The notes under the pieces: generated by a model | The model's database searches: none | Told to the model about the DNA's origin: nothing | The model's input: only the letters and a program-made list of their open reading frames with translations | Translations under genes and position numbers: made by a program | Shown: piece by piece, positions 43,081 through 57,086 of the stretch | Position numbering within the stretch: position 1 is the first letter of the stretch | Layout of the letters: every line of letters starts with the position of its first letter | Origin: Hyperoplus lanceolatus | Taxonomy: Eukaryota; Chordata; Actinopteri; Uranoscopiformes; Ammodytidae | Direction: 5' to 3' | Assembly (NCBI GenBank): GCA_026929865.2 | Contig: CM049404.1 | Coordinates: forward strand, 9,497,501-9,561,500 | Length of the DNA: 64,000 bases

Positions 43081-46000
43081 GTAAGCCCAACTCCTTTGAT
43101 AACTCCTTTGATAAATTAGTTTTACGAATTATCTGAAACCTCAAGGAATGCTCTTTAAAGCCCCTTTCATACTTGCCCTGTGACTCAGAAATTATCTATG
43201 GGTGTGCGATATGTGTGAACCAAAATGTCTGCGTTATTTGGTCGGGAGCATGACTGGTGGTTTGGGCGGTTCTAGGAACCTACCCTCTCCCAAATTAAAT
43301 TGACACTTTATATCAATGTGCCCAAAAGTTATGGTTCAGTCGAGGGAATGCAATGTCAGTTTTAGAGGGTAAAACTAAAAATTAGCCCACCCAAAAGATT
43401 GCTAATAAGTTATGATTGTATAGGAACAGTGTGCACAACTACACTTGGTACAAATAGATAGAGTTGAGGCAGGAAGTTGATCTGTAAAGTATGATGGCTC
43501 TTAGAAAATACAGTTTGGGTGATCATTTCATAGATCAGTACTTTTTATTTGCCTTGGCTACTAAGAAAATATCAAAAGCATCTGTGCCAGTGAATCTGGT
43601 GATTTATACCGTAAGGGAACCACAAGTGACTGACTGGACATCATATTGGCCTGTCAGTCTGCAGAGCATTGGATGTCAGGACACAACACTGAGCTATTGA
43701 TACGGTAACCCAGGTAACTGTCGAATGCACACATTGAACATCATCATGTCCACGTCGCTGCGGGACACAGATGAATGAACAAATTCAAAGTTGATGGTAG
43801 GTAAAATGAGGCGTGTTTATGGCCCCAGGTGGAGATGGTGGTGTGAGAGCACAACTACAAGAGTAGGAGGGAAGACAACTCCTACATTACGACTTGAATC
43901 AACCAAGCAGGGCACAGCCTTGGCCTGAGGGCAAACAGCCGGGCCGTAAATAAATAACACACAGTCTGGGTGTGGGTGTCAGTGTGTGTCTATGTTAAAA
44001 AGAGTCTAGCAGAAACCAAGCAGAAAACAGTGAGTTATTGGCAGAGATACAGTGGAGGGCTCGTTGGTATTTAACCTGATGAGGTTTATGAGGTTCATAT
44101 TCAGTCATTACTTCGAAGGAAACACAAGTCAGAATTCAGTGTTTTTAAATCTGTAAACAATGTAGGTCACTTCCAGCTGTCACTTCCTTCTGTGATATGT
44201 CCTTTCCACTGACAGGAAACACCCAGTCTGTCTTTATTTCAAACTAGAGAATATATTGACAAGCCACTTTTGAGATGTGCATCACTACCTGCAGCTTGCC
44301 TACTCATTGATTTGCAGATTTCCCTGTTTGACTTGTATATCAAGGTGCAGCTAAGTTAATATAGATACAATATGTTGTCAGGAAGAGCAATGCCTTTACT
44401 GCTCATAGGGCAATATTTGCCTCGGACCAGCTTTTGGATCTTGGCTGCATTTGCACGTGTGCAAACTTTCATGAAGCGTCTTCATTATAACTGCTTTGGA
44501 TTAAGAGATGACCACTCTGCGTTTCCCAAATGAATGGAATAGTACTGACTAACACCTCTGTGTTTTCCTGATATCTACTCCCATCTTATTGTGGCTAAAA
44601 GGACACACATGAGAAGGCAGTATTTATGTTTTTCAGTTATATGATGTGTTAGCACATGTTTCTGGTCGTTCGCAAAACACAAACAAAAACGTCTTTGAGC
44701 TGAATGGGACTAAAATTGGAGTATTCAATACGACTTCTGATCTACTATTCTATCACTTACTGCGTATGCTTACTATGAGCACCGTATACTGTTTACATGA
44801 TCTGTTACATGATCTGATTAGGATTAGATTAGTTTAGTTAGATTAGTGTGTATTGAAACAAAGCCAGTGACTGGCCATTAAGGATGCAGCGGAAATGAAA
44901 AGTTGTACAGTGAGGGAAAATTAAACAAATATAGACAATTGCCAGTGCAACCGGCAGACTACAGGAAAAAACACAAGCAGGGCACAAAGCAGCAGCTTGT
45001 CGTGTTGCAACAAGTTCACATAAGCAAAGTTACACATGCTGTCAAATGAGAGTGATTTCCCTCAATCATGTTTTAGGTCCTACTACATTAGCTAAACAAT
45101 AGCCAACGGACCCAACACCCAATCTTTGTTTCCACCAACAAATGCCTCAATTCATTGGTATGGAAAACACCCGTCAAAGAGAAAAATGCTGCTAAAAAGT
45201 CCTTGAACACCTTGAATTTACTGCAACATCTTCTAAATCACCACCCAGCTGCACATGCTCAAGGTAAATACACGAAGCAAGAACTAAATAAAAAAACACT
45301 GCTCCATCAGAAAGTCTTTCACCTGGCACTTCATTTACCTTCTACTTTAAGAATCAAGACAGGACGTCATCCACCTTTTTTATTTTTTTAAGATTGACAT
45401 ATTAAGATAACTTGTTCTGCTGAGTCTTCTTAAAAGACAAGTGTCCCTGTTAATCATCTCAGTTTGTTATATAGAGTGGAAACTCCTTGAAGCACGTCAC
45501 GTCGGCATGGAAGTGGATGTTCATTGTTCACTGACCCGAACCGTCGGACAGTTCTTTCTGATCTTGAACCCTCCATTGAAGAGGACTAAGCCCAGCAATT
45601 GTTTGACAATTAGTTCTCCAAACCTGCCACCATTCAGTGCTAGCCCCCTGTTAGCCCCCGCCCCCTCGCGCTGTGACGTGACACTTCTGAGCTCCCATCT
45701 GTTAACAGGGTCAGTGATGGACTCCGTGACTCTGTGGGCACTGTTTCGTGCCATCCCTCTGCTGCAGATTGGCCTTGTTCTCTCACTGCATGATGGGATA
45801 GCATCTTACGCAACAGGCCTACGGCCCTGCTCTGGTTCAACAGCATAACAAATATCTGTTGGAGAGAGGGATCAGTGGCTGTACACACAGCGGGAGGAGG
45901 GGATGAGGCAGTTGTTGATGCTGCATTTGTGTATTTATGTAAGCAGGTGTACTAAAAGGTCAGCTGACGACAGCACAGTAAAGATATATGCATCACTGTT

Positions 46001-46231
46001 GAAATGTAACTCAAACAGAAAAACTGGAACTATCATTGAGAGACTCTATGGTTTGGTCAGTGTGGGGACAGATACGTTTCAGTTTGATTATTGCCATTAT
46101 TCAATAATGCACCAAGAAATGTTTCTATTGATTTTTAAGGGATCGCTTAAAATGACAAATGCTCATGACAAATGTTCAACAGCAGTTCTCAAGTGTGCTT
46201 TTTTATCTGACTCACATTTCAATACCCAAAG
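43081..46231. other. Downstream of stk35 coding region (possible 3' UTR intron)
   Basis: No further coding exon. A short AAGCCCCTTTCATACTTGCC near 43159 resembles a MITE end, but I cannot find its partner. The frame 45441-45848 has no recognisable domain. Confidence 0.4.
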
Positions 46232-46241
46232 CTATTATTCA

Positions 46242-47095
46242 CGGATGCTCCGATCGATTGGCCACCAATTTAAATCGGACTATTTTCACTCAAAGGCTCA
46301 GTGATTGGTGATCGCAAAGGCTGATCTTTTCATTTTTGATAATGTATTGTTGGCTGGACAGCAGAAGCGACGCCAGTCCTGCACATGTGTTTGTTGCTGA
46401 GTAAGTAAGCCAGGCCACCAAATTTCAGGATTGCCAGTCAATTCTCTGTCCTCCATTGGTTGTTGCCATATCAAAATAAATCTTTGCCAGCAGGGGTTTC
46501 TTTTTCATCGTTGGCTGTAATGTTATCTTTACTGTACAGACACTCACCGAGGGGGAAGGAATCCCTGAAATATCTCCATTATACACAGTGATTGTTATGT
46601 GATCCTTTCTGTTTAATCAAAGTCTACTTATGCATCTGTTGCATTAAAGTTTGTAGGAAATGTCTACGTTTATGGTGCCACTGTGTAGTCAGGCAGTGCT
46701 TTAGGTAGGCTGGTAGAAGTTTCGTAGCAAGATACATAGACAGCTTCTCCAGACATACTCTCGGTATTGCGCTTCCATGGACTCGCCTGTTGACTGGGAA
46801 AACTCTTTAATTCTTACTGAAAACAAAGGTCTGCGTGTGTTGAGAACTGGAGCAGCCAATTGAACATGAACACTCGTGTAGCCTTAAGCACCTAGAGTCT
46901 GTGCGGTCACAAATTTTGGGCGACATGGTACCAGGTTCATGAGTTTGATGATTGTTTAATAATGGGCATTGGGCAACCTTAATTTAAAGACGGTTATCAC
47001 CTGAGTACAAGAGACAGCCAATTTAGTTTCAATAGTCATTTTTAGTAGCAAAGAGTAAACTGAATCGATATCATATCAAGATCGGCGCATCTCTA
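46242..47095. mobile_element. hAT-like non-autonomous element (TSD CTATTATTCA)
   Basis: The left end CGGATGCTCCGATCGATTGG and right end AGATCGGCGCATCTCTA are imperfect inverted repeats. CTATTATTCA flanks both sides (46232-46241, 47096-47105), which contains the 8-bp duplication expected of hAT. No transposase frame. Confidence 0.75.
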
Positions 47096-47105
47096 CTATT
47101 ATTCA

Positions 47106-50100
47106 ACTCTTCAACATAAGACACCTTCAAACCACTTTACATTTTTTTTTTATCTAACTTGATTAATCACTTTAATTTCAATCAGATATATGCACATTAC
47201 AATGCACTATTGTTACTCTTACTGTAAATAAGATTATTGGACTTAGGGCTATAACAGTAGTAGTGAGTGACACAATCAGTATTGATGATAAATGGATTAA
47301 TGGAAGTTTCCTTTTTTCTTGTTTTCATGACACTTTTCAATTAATCTTTTATTGACAAGTCCTCAAACACATCAGCCTACTTATCAGCCGACACATTGAA
47401 AAATACTGAGATACACTGACCAACACACCAGGAATATCTAGAAATGTCCTCTTGAGCTAATCAAGGCTTATCTTGTTTGATTGGTATCAGCTATATTGAG
47501 CCTGATCCTTTGTTAGTCTTTTGTTTACGTCTCTCTGGTGTGCTCTACCTTCCTCAGCTGTCAGGTATGTGTCAGGAAAAATAAAACATTTACAGCAGCT
47601 ACTGTTCGCAAACAGAAACTGAAAAATGAAAGAAGCCATACTGTTCAAAGTCTTTGCAGCCTCAGCATCTGATGAGGTCGTAGTAACCAATACTTTGTCA
47701 ATAGTCAATATGACAAGGTCCATTTCTTTGATGGACTGTGTTTTGCCAAATTCGGAATATTCATGACCTGGATCAAGAGCTGTTGATCCCTATAAATTGT
47801 GTATCGTCAGCATCACATGATATACATTACATGTGTTACTGTGTTGTGTGTGACATCACGCTGCCCATCCATCTCCCCCTCCCTCCCAGGCTGTCCTCCT
47901 CTGCTGGACAATGAGAGTGCTGCTCCTGGTTCACAGCCTATTGCGTCTGGAACATTATGTCCTCACACTGCACGCCAGCAATGTGCCGCCTCTGTCTAAA
48001 CCAGGGCCACAGCGCTGTAAGCCCTGGCCCTCCCCACGTCTACATTCTTTACTTCGGGAATCGTTTTTAATTTCATCGACAGCATGAACTGGCTCCTCTT
48101 TTTTTCTTCTTTTTTTTATACAAGTTGAGGCATTTCCAGGGTGTTGCCTCCACATACTGTATTAAACATATTGATACCTTCAAGCATGGTTGATGTTTTT
48201 CCTCTTTGCGTGAGTCTCCGTCTCCTATATTATGTGAAAACTCTTAAGCAGAGTGCCTTTTTACACACAGACAGTAGGGTCAAAGAGAATGCTGATCTTG
48301 CTCCTCTAAAGGAAATTAAGTTGTTTGGACAGCAGTTTGAAAGCGGGGTACGCTATGTTCTTTATTGGCTGAACCAGCAGGCGGTATTAAAGACAGACTT
48401 AGAAAGGCCAGAGGCCCGCCACCTTTATGGGATTCTGGGAGTGGGTGTGATGAGCGTTCTTATGCAACACGCTGGTAAAAGTGAGCATTCAGTGGCTGAG
48501 AAGGTCGTAAATGTTTTTCAGTGTTCAGGGCAAGCACTATGAAAAATAAACTCCTGCCCGAATGATCCTGGTGAAGCGCCTCTTTGTGTTCTTGTGTTTC
48601 TACAAGAGTTGAAAAATGGAGAGCGAGAGGACAAGTCTGAATGAGAAGCTGAAGCAAGTACAGCATCCTGACCAGTGACCACTTTCCTTCTTATTTTTAT
48701 GTAATTTGTCCATAAAAAGGAGAAATGTTTGATGCAGCTTCCAGCTCCCTTCCAGGAAACTACTGTCCTGGCTGTTATCCCACAGTGATCTGGAATAACA
48801 GAGATCCACTTCTTCTCCGCTCCGCTGTGCCCATTCATATTGGCTGTGTTGGATCTAATGGATTTTAAGCTCTTAACACCGCTTTAATCTCCTCACAGTC
48901 TGCGTACCAGCTTTCACAGCCTCACAACTCAGTGCAGGACAGGTGCACTGTAGTAATATTTTTGCAGATCTTGGTGGGTTCTGTTGACTGTTCATATTGT
49001 TTGAGTGGTTTGAACAAAGCTGACAGCGTTCTTTTTTGACCTGTAAATAATAGATGAGTAGAGGCACGGTCAGCATCTGTTGTAAGAAGCAGAGGTTGGT
49101 ACTTAACTGATAGTACTCTTTGATTTAAAGATTCGCTGTGTCACTGCTGTCGGTGACGTTTGGCTCTGTCCAGTGACAAAATGAGAACGTAAGAACTTCC
49201 AGATGGCAGGATTACCTGAGAGATCCTCAACTTTTACCAATGTGGCACTTGGCTTTGGAATATATTTGTGATTGTTCATACTTTCAGATATTTGTTTTTG
49301 AAAATCCAGAAGTCTGGAGATGTGCATGTGGAACAGCTTTGCTTAAAGCATATTTATTATATTATATTATATTATTTAACATATTTCACAGAAGAGTGTG
49401 TTGAGTTGTAATGTGCCCTTTCCTACACCTGAAACTTGTTGACTAATTAATCTATTAAAACTTAACAGGGTTAACTGATTAACTAGACTTGTCAGCAAAA
49501 GCTCTAAACTGACGTTTTGTTCCAGCGTCTTTGTTAAGCGATTTATTTTATTTGAAATATATTCCATTCCACTGAATATTTTAGGTTTTATTGTTGTTGG
49601 TTGGAAATGCTCTGTAAGTTTTGCATCTTGGGGTATTGGAGGCACATTCATAAACTTGCATAATGAACACTTTTCCCTGAACCCCAGCCAAGCCGCACAG
49701 CCACAAAATCACCTAAATCTCATGAAATACCAAAGCTCCCTCCACAACTAGTTGTCAAACAAGGAGAGCTGCCTCTGTGTGCAAGGCTTACACGAAACCA
49801 TCCCCCACCACTTCCCCAAAGATACCAGTCTCTGCCGGTTTTGACAGAGCTGGTCTGCTTTTGGGTTATGCAACAGCAAATGGCTGGAAGGGTGGTTGAG
49901 GAGGCAGCAGCAGGCTTCAGTTTGCACAGGATCTGCTGGGCTTCAACCTTTGTCTGGTCTCATTTGTTTTGCTTATTTATATAGCAGTACAACTTCAACA
50001 GAAAGCTGATATGCTAACCTCAGCAGCAGGGGATTCAAATGTCTATGTTGTACGATGTTAGTTTTCTTATGGTTCAGTATTCAGAACAGAGAACACAAGT

Positions 50101-52142
50101 CTGAATGAGCGGTCTACATCTCATTGATTGACAACAATGCTTTTCTCTGACTAGTAATGTGCTTCTTGTGAGCTGAGGATATAGTCATTATCCTTCCCCC
50201 AGCAACAGTGAGGTCAGAGACTGGGCTCCCCTATAGAACAATAGAACTGACATATCACTGTATGGGGGCGTATGAATTTTGGGGTTAGTCAGCTGCCTGA
50301 ACAGAGACGTCTTGACATTGATAATAAAAAAAAGGCTGATATTGGAAGTTGTTTATTTTTATTTCCCTCCAATTTCATAGAAAGCAGCTGGCATTAAACT
50401 GCAGACTCATAGGAAAGTTCCTGGAAATAAATATCTGTTTTCTTTTCTCACTAATTATAGGGAAAATGTAGACCGTGTTTGATTATTGACAATTCCAATT
50501 CCCGCAATCTGTTAAATCAACTGAACTCTGTTTCAGACTTTTTGATTATCTGTTTTCCAAGACACTTCTGAGGTATGTAGAATACAATGGCTTGTAAAAT
50601 CACCTTTTGCAAGAGAACAACTGATTCATTCTTGAAGAAATAATCAAGTCTGTTCTACAGATTAAAGTTGCAAACGCCCCTTCCCCATTTTTCACAGTTT
50701 GTGTGTGTGATCACTCAAACCTTAAGTGGTTCGTAAGTGATCCTAGATTGAAGTGTCTTGCGTGCAATAAACCCATTACTGTTCCTGAAGCTTTTCTACA
50801 GAGCCACATCTTTGGTAAAGCTTTGCTGAGGGAGGTGCGCTGCCTACAATTCTGTGTTTTCCCCCTTCCGAGTGTGTAGGGTTGTGTAACCTATCCATGG
50901 TGAGGTATGGGAGGCATGCGCTTTAAATGTGTGCGTCAGGTCAGAGAGTTCACACAAGACTTCTATATTCCCCCAGAGGGGACAGGCACTCAGCTGCTGC
51001 TGGAAAAAAACAGGAGATGAGAAACAGTTCAGGCATACTCCGCACAGCACTGTCAACTCATCAGACAGTATTTACAGCAGCAACACTTTATGTTTTTTAA
51101 AGAACAGATTATGGTTGCATTATGATGGTAAACATAATAAAAACAGGGTCCAGGAGATTAAATCAGCACCAGTGGCCTATGTCTAATCCTTAACCAGAAA
51201 ACAGATCGATGCATCAGAGCCTGGCTTTCAGCATGTCAGCAAATCTAACGGCCTGGCAGCCCTGCGATGACATGAGCACTTTCCCAGTCTCTCCATTCGG
51301 CACATCATCCTAAATTCACCATCTCAGACATGCGTGCTCCCTGCTAAGCTGACCCACTTGTGTTCATACCATGTGCCGTGCGGTTATGCAATGAAATGGG
51401 GAACGAACTGCTGAGTGCCAGAGCTGTGGCATATCAGCCTCTGGGCTATTATTAGTGCACAGCGCTAAACTAAACCTTAACACATCCACAGTACAGGCCG
51501 GAAGTCCTCTCAGGTGTCCTATTGCTGCAGGTAGATGTAGGGCAGTGTATGTTTACAGTGACACAGCCAGCGACTACTTAAATGTCAACCACTCAGTGGC
51601 TTTGTTTGGGCATCTCTGTCGGCAATGATGTTGAATTTAAAATAAATACATCTCATATCATGCATATAGCATGATTATATAGAAGAAAAATATATATTAC
51701 TTCCAAACAGTTTTATCTGACCTGGTCATTTGACTGTTTTGTGTCTCTTGAGTGCCAGCTTGTATTACTGCAACGGATTCACATTTTGAAAAGGTCAGCA
51801 AAAGGCAAAACCCCGATCCACTTGTTATTTTTTCTGATCTGTATATTGTATTTCCCAACATGAAGATCTAGATGCATGGTGAAATATCAAATCATTTTAT
51901 ATATAGTCAAATAATTACTAATAATTTGTTTACTTTGAATGAAAGCAGCCTTTTATCACCCAAATGTTTGATATGCATGACCACAGTGACCCCCATGGTA
52001 GCCATGGCCCTCATACATTGTTCTCTGAACCTTAAAGAAATGATGCCCACAGCTATTAGACTAAAATGTTTAGTTTCTCTTAACAAAACTTGCCCCCTTG
52101 TTGCTCTATGCTGACCTGTTTACTCTTTGTGTGTCCCTGCAG
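47106..52142. other. Non-coding region (possible rest of the stk35 3' UTR intron)
   Basis: No exon of a known gene is recognisable. A short TATTA run occurs near 49352-49376. It ends with a branch-point-like CTGAC (52111-52115) and the acceptor TTTGTGTGTCCCTGCAG (ending 52142). Confidence 0.4.
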
Positions 52143-54990
52143 CTTTGTTTACGTGGACTTCGGTGGAACAAAAAAGGAACTCTGACGAACTGAACTGTGA
52201 AGAATCCACAATCATAATTTGAGCGGGGAAGGTTAAGGACCAGCTGATGATTCCAAAACTCTGGGACAGGACCAGTATCCAGAATCAGACCACAGTGAAC
52301 TTCCAGCACGGTCACCACGAAGCTGAGGACATCTAACTGGTTGATCATGTCTGTGAGAGCTGATTGGATGTGACTGCCAGGTTTTATCAAATTTTCGTTT
52401 TTTATATTTGTTGATTTTGGTTCAAAACCGCCCAGTAGAGGCCTGCTCTTCTTACTAAAAATGTGTGATGTATTCGGCCTTGGCACAGGTTAATGTACAG
52501 GATTGTTCACACAGTGATACTGGCTTTCCATTACTTTACTGATAACAGAATGTCAGATACTACGATGGCCACCACCAGTGTCTGTTTCCCGCTCTGCCCC
52601 GTACAAGCTTGTGCCTTAAATGATTCACAGAAGTGCTATTGGAACATCAAATTAAATTTGCAGGTAATAGTGGAGGCCGAAACCAGGTTTCTATATTCAG
52701 AAATGCAAAATTGACCATTGCAATAATTTTTTTTTAGTCATGTCAAACTTTTTCAACAATATCATAGGCTGCAATAATGTGAGAATGTAATCTTCCCAAA
52801 AGCAAATTTGTAGTGGAATCATGATGCTTGAGCTCAAATATACAAAACTAAAATGAAAATATCATCAGAGATTTACTATCAGTGTCACGCTCATTTAAAG
52901 AAGGTTTACAAGGATATCTCACACATCTGTGCCACACTGAGGCAGAGGCAGAACAAATGTGAATATTATGTTGTTGTTTTTTTTATAAGGTTATTTTGAA
53001 TGTGTACTCACGCCGCAGAAAGTAGCAGGCCTGGGCCAGCTCCACATAAAAGTGTGCTTATGTAACCAAACAATGTCCAGAAGGGAATTCAACATGGTTG
53101 TATTGGGCATTCATTGATGTTTAATCCAAAGAGCATCTGTTTGACAAACTGCGTATTTCTTTTTTGTTTTTTATATCATCACTGCAAAGCTTAGTATCAA
53201 GATGTTTGCTAAATTTTAATGTATGACCAAGAAACAATCCGTTGGGTTTTGGTGAATTTGTACCTTTTTTTTTTTTTTTTTTTTTTTTCCGTTCGTTGAG
53301 GGCTGAGTGTGACATTTTTAGGACTCCTCACGAATGGAAATATTTCTTTTAAATGCAGTTCAAGATAAAGACTCATAGGGTAACTTGCAATCGTCAATCA
53401 TTAAGAAATATTGAGCATCGTTCTGTGCTCTACGTTTGGAGTGAAAAGGTTTCTGATTGGCGTGATATGAACATGTTATAGTAGGTCATTTTATGGGAAC
53501 ACCTCAGCAGTATTTAGCCATCTGTGGCTGAACCTCATAGGCTCTCACAGGAGATTTGAAGCTCTGCCATCTGGAAATAATCCCCCAAAAGCAGCCATGG
53601 TATAGTTATCCTATACTGTCCCTACCCTTCCTTCCTACCGCTCTATATTGAAGTGCTTCCATCTCTTTGCAGTCACACGTCAAGCTGTCAAGAACACACG
53701 TTGTGTTGTGTTTTAGCTCTGATTCATGAAAACTGATCACTACATCAACATCATGGGGTTAAAGTCAATATTAAGCCACATGACTCGAGATACCAGGAAG
53801 ATAGAACAAAATGCACCAAGAAGCAAGCAGAGAGTAGTTAAAGTATACAGTGGTAATACTGAAAGATTGATATTATAAAAGAGTTTTTATGTTTGAACAA
53901 TAGCCTGCGCTCCTCTTTTGGTTTCATAGCACTGTGTAGCATTCAGTTTCAGTTCATGACTCAGCGGTATCAGTAGATTTTGTAGTGCGGTCCTACCTCA
54001 TTCTCAACACTCTGAAATATCTCACCTACCTTTTTATATATCCGCTCTCATTAGCAGCCCCGTCTTAGTTCCAGTTACAAGGGGTGCTTTGCCTGAGTGG
54101 GATGGATGTTTTTACCTCAGAACTCTTCAATCTTGAACTAACCTCTGACTGACTTCTATGTGCGGTGTTTTCGCTCAGCTTAGCTTTTACACATAGCGTT
54201 TCACCTTTGAGTGACACCTGTGAACTAGCCCTGCCCATGCTACAATCATGTCGCTTGCATTCAACAACTACAGCTGCACTAACCTATTTACACCTGGCCA
54301 ATCACTGCTTGACTTGAAGGTAAAGACCTCCATTAACTTGCAAAGTAGTCAGGAACACAATTATTATTCATTTTTTTTGCATTCAATGTGAAGGGCCTCG
54401 TGTGAGCTGCAGTTGTTGAACATAACACAACTATTGCTTTTGATCTAACAGACGTGTTCGATGGGATTTTTTTTTGCTAAAGGTTCCCACATAGAAAACC
54501 TGTTATTTACCCTTTTGGGATGTTGAATATCTGACCTGCTCAGCTGTGTTCAACATGTTTGTCGAACCGTTCACCCTCACATGGTTAAACGACTTCTGTG
54601 TTTGATGGTGTGTATAAGCTAACTGAAGTTCTTTTCAACTAAATGGTCAATGCTAGAACTTGCCCTGCTGTCCTTGTATTTTTGTATGAGCCATGTCGTT
54701 TAGCTCTCTTCAGACTAGTAAAGATTCCACTTGAAAACACTTTACACTATGCAAAATGTTTCACTATAAACACACAACTACACCGCTCTCAAGCAATTGT
54801 GTATAATATCTTTTTTCTTTTAGTTCATATTTCCAGTGTGTACAGATTGAACTGTTTGTTTCAGACGTTGTGTAAAATAAAGCTGACGGGAGCCATTAGA
54901 TGTTTGAGAAAGCATCGTGTTTTTTTGTTGCTGTAAATATGTTTGACAACATTTCTTGAAATAAATGATCAAAAATATTACTGTCTGGAT

Positions 54991-55050
<60 letters not shown>

Positions 55051-55380
55051 CGCGGAGCGTTTGCACTGGGCCATATGTTTTCAGATAAAATGTCCACATT
55101 TTATGTATTTATTTAGCTTTTCAGATGATAGACAATTTTATATCTGTGCATTATGGCCTTAATGTTCCTGCACTGCTGGGTATTTAATAATCACGCAGAA
55201 TATTTCTTAGATTTGGTTAAGGTATTTTGATTGATGAGAGAGAGGACTTTGGAATACAGGGGACCATTGCTGCAGAATATTTCTTAAAATGACATGTAAC
55301 AAAAGTCCCTGGCATGACATGAAGCGGTGACGTTTTAAGTTTTTCGTAAACATGTTATTTATAGGTTTAGCAGAAATAAA
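52143..55380 (+). other. stk35: Candidate distal 3' UTR exon of stk35
   Basis: Starts after a well-formed 3' splice site (branch A 28 nt before AG). No open frame of note follows on the plus strand. Poly(A) signals occur at 54876-54881, 54960-54965 (followed 28 nt later by a (GT)n tract) and 55375-55380. The link to stk35 is inference from the donor at 43081; it could be an unrelated non-coding exon. Confidence 0.35.
54994..55053 (+). repeat. (TG)n-(CG)n microsatellite
   Basis: About 49 bases of TG then GCGCGC. It is the only long GT tract on the plus strand; the others are CA. Confidence 0.97.
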
Positions 55381-56816
55381 GGCTACTCTGAAAAGTACAT
55401 GGTGCGTACAGTCCTGCTTTATCCATTGTAATGAGATTCTATCACTCTAATCTTTATGTTCAAGAAACAAACAGCTACGCCTAAACATGCTTAGATTAGA
55501 TTAGCACACATGGAGTGGAGGTTAACATACAACATTTCTGAACAAAACATGTCATATTCATTGGTTTGTTCAATACATATTACATGTAGTTAACTTATAT
55601 TTTACCAGGAGGTCATTGAGAATAAATTCGGCCTAGCAAACATCAGTTAAAAACCCAGATGCATGCTGTCGACCTGAGTGGAAAAACTCTATGGAAATGC
55701 ATGTTTATAAAAATATTTTCGGCTAAGCATGTTTTTTCATACAGGACACAGAATAAACGATACGTTGGTTTTGGAAGGGGCTAAGCTAACCGTCATGTTT
55801 CTGGCATGTTTTTAATCCATGTACAGAGAAAACTAATGCTATCTCTGGGATTGTAAACTATCATCTGACTTATTTTGGAACAGTAGAATCAATGCGTTCA
55901 AGCTTGTCAGAGTGGTTTTATGTTCCACTGTTCCACTGTTACCCTGTAACTCAAATACTTTGCAGCTGTATTCACAGACATACAGTAGAGCCTCATTTGA
56001 AATGGTGATGGAGTGTAACAGATTTCTGTGACCATAGTGCCACTCATGTAAGCATAGCACAATGACTGTTGGTTCATTTTACAGCGTCCGTGTCCCGTCA
56101 CTGCTTATTTAGTCACGGGCACCAAATGGAAGAAGTTGTTTCCCACAGTTGTCACTAATCCCCTGGATTCCCATTGGATTAGCCCTCAGGGTTTGTTTTA
56201 TCAGCGCAGGAACACCAGACAGGCTTACATCTTTGATCCCTGCCTCCCAAACAACCTATTGGGCATTGGGTGCTGATATTTTTATATTGAAGATTCTTTC
56301 CTAAACAACCAGCCATTGAATTTGTATGGGTGACTTATTTTTAGCTCTGCTTTATGTTTAATATTATATATTTTATTTAAACCAATCACAATCAATATAA
56401 ACCTGCCTTATGCTTCCAGTAGGGTTGATATTATTCATTGAACATGTTCATTACTGAGCTCTAGAGGTGTTGGTCAATTGGTGAATTGAGCTTGTTCTGC
56501 TGTTCCCAGTCTGTATGCTAAGCTAAATTAGCTGCTTCTGGTGCATGGTATACAGTAGCTTCATAGTTACTATACAAACACGTGAGTAGTATCAATCAAA
56601 CTCAGCAACAAAGTCTAAACGTTTCCCAAAATGTCAAAGTTTGAGTGCCATCCATGACAGCACCAAACCTGGACACACCAGGGATATGGGCAGATCTGGA
56701 GCCTGGCTGCAGATGACCCCAGTGATGTCATCAGGGTCAAATCAGCTTGGATCTGAGGCCTGCAAATGTAGGCCTATTACCTAGGTAGGAAGCCTACATG
56801 ACCAACTAGAGTCATG
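55381..56816. other. Intergenic, no gene recognised
   Basis: AT-rich, with no supported gene or repeat boundary. Confidence 0.45.
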
Positions 56817-57086
56817 GGCTGTGTTCGAAAAGCCATCCTAATGTCCTCCCTCCTACTTACTCAACATGTATGCTCCATACTGTCTACTTAACGATCGATT
56901 GTGTATGCGAGAGACGCAATGCATTGCAGGGCGGTTGAGTAGGAAAAGTATCCTATCGATCCATACACAAAATCTACCCGGAAGTTAGTACTCATCCGGG
57001 CATTTCTCGCCTACACAAACTTGGATACACAATCGTCACATACTCAGTATTGAGTAGAACGTTAGTATGGCTTTTCGTACACAGCC
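56817..57086. mobile_element. 270-bp inverted-repeat MITE
   Basis: The left end GGCTGTGTTCGAAAAGCCAT and right end ATGGCTTTTCGTACACAGCC are inverted repeats with two mismatched positions. The flanks share ATG. Internal TACTCA-type subrepeats occur. No coding. Confidence 0.75.

Noticed and set aside
45441-45848. 135-codon plus-strand frame as a gene
   Set aside because: No recognisable domain, no splice or promoter support, and the antisense frames are equally open.
48141-48542. 133-codon plus-strand frame
   Set aside because: No family resemblance, low-complexity-free but no conserved motif, no clear splice sites; not supported.
52106-52486. 126-codon minus-strand frame
   Set aside because: No domain that I recognise; it overlaps a plus-strand splice acceptor and looks like a chance frame in a non-coding exon.
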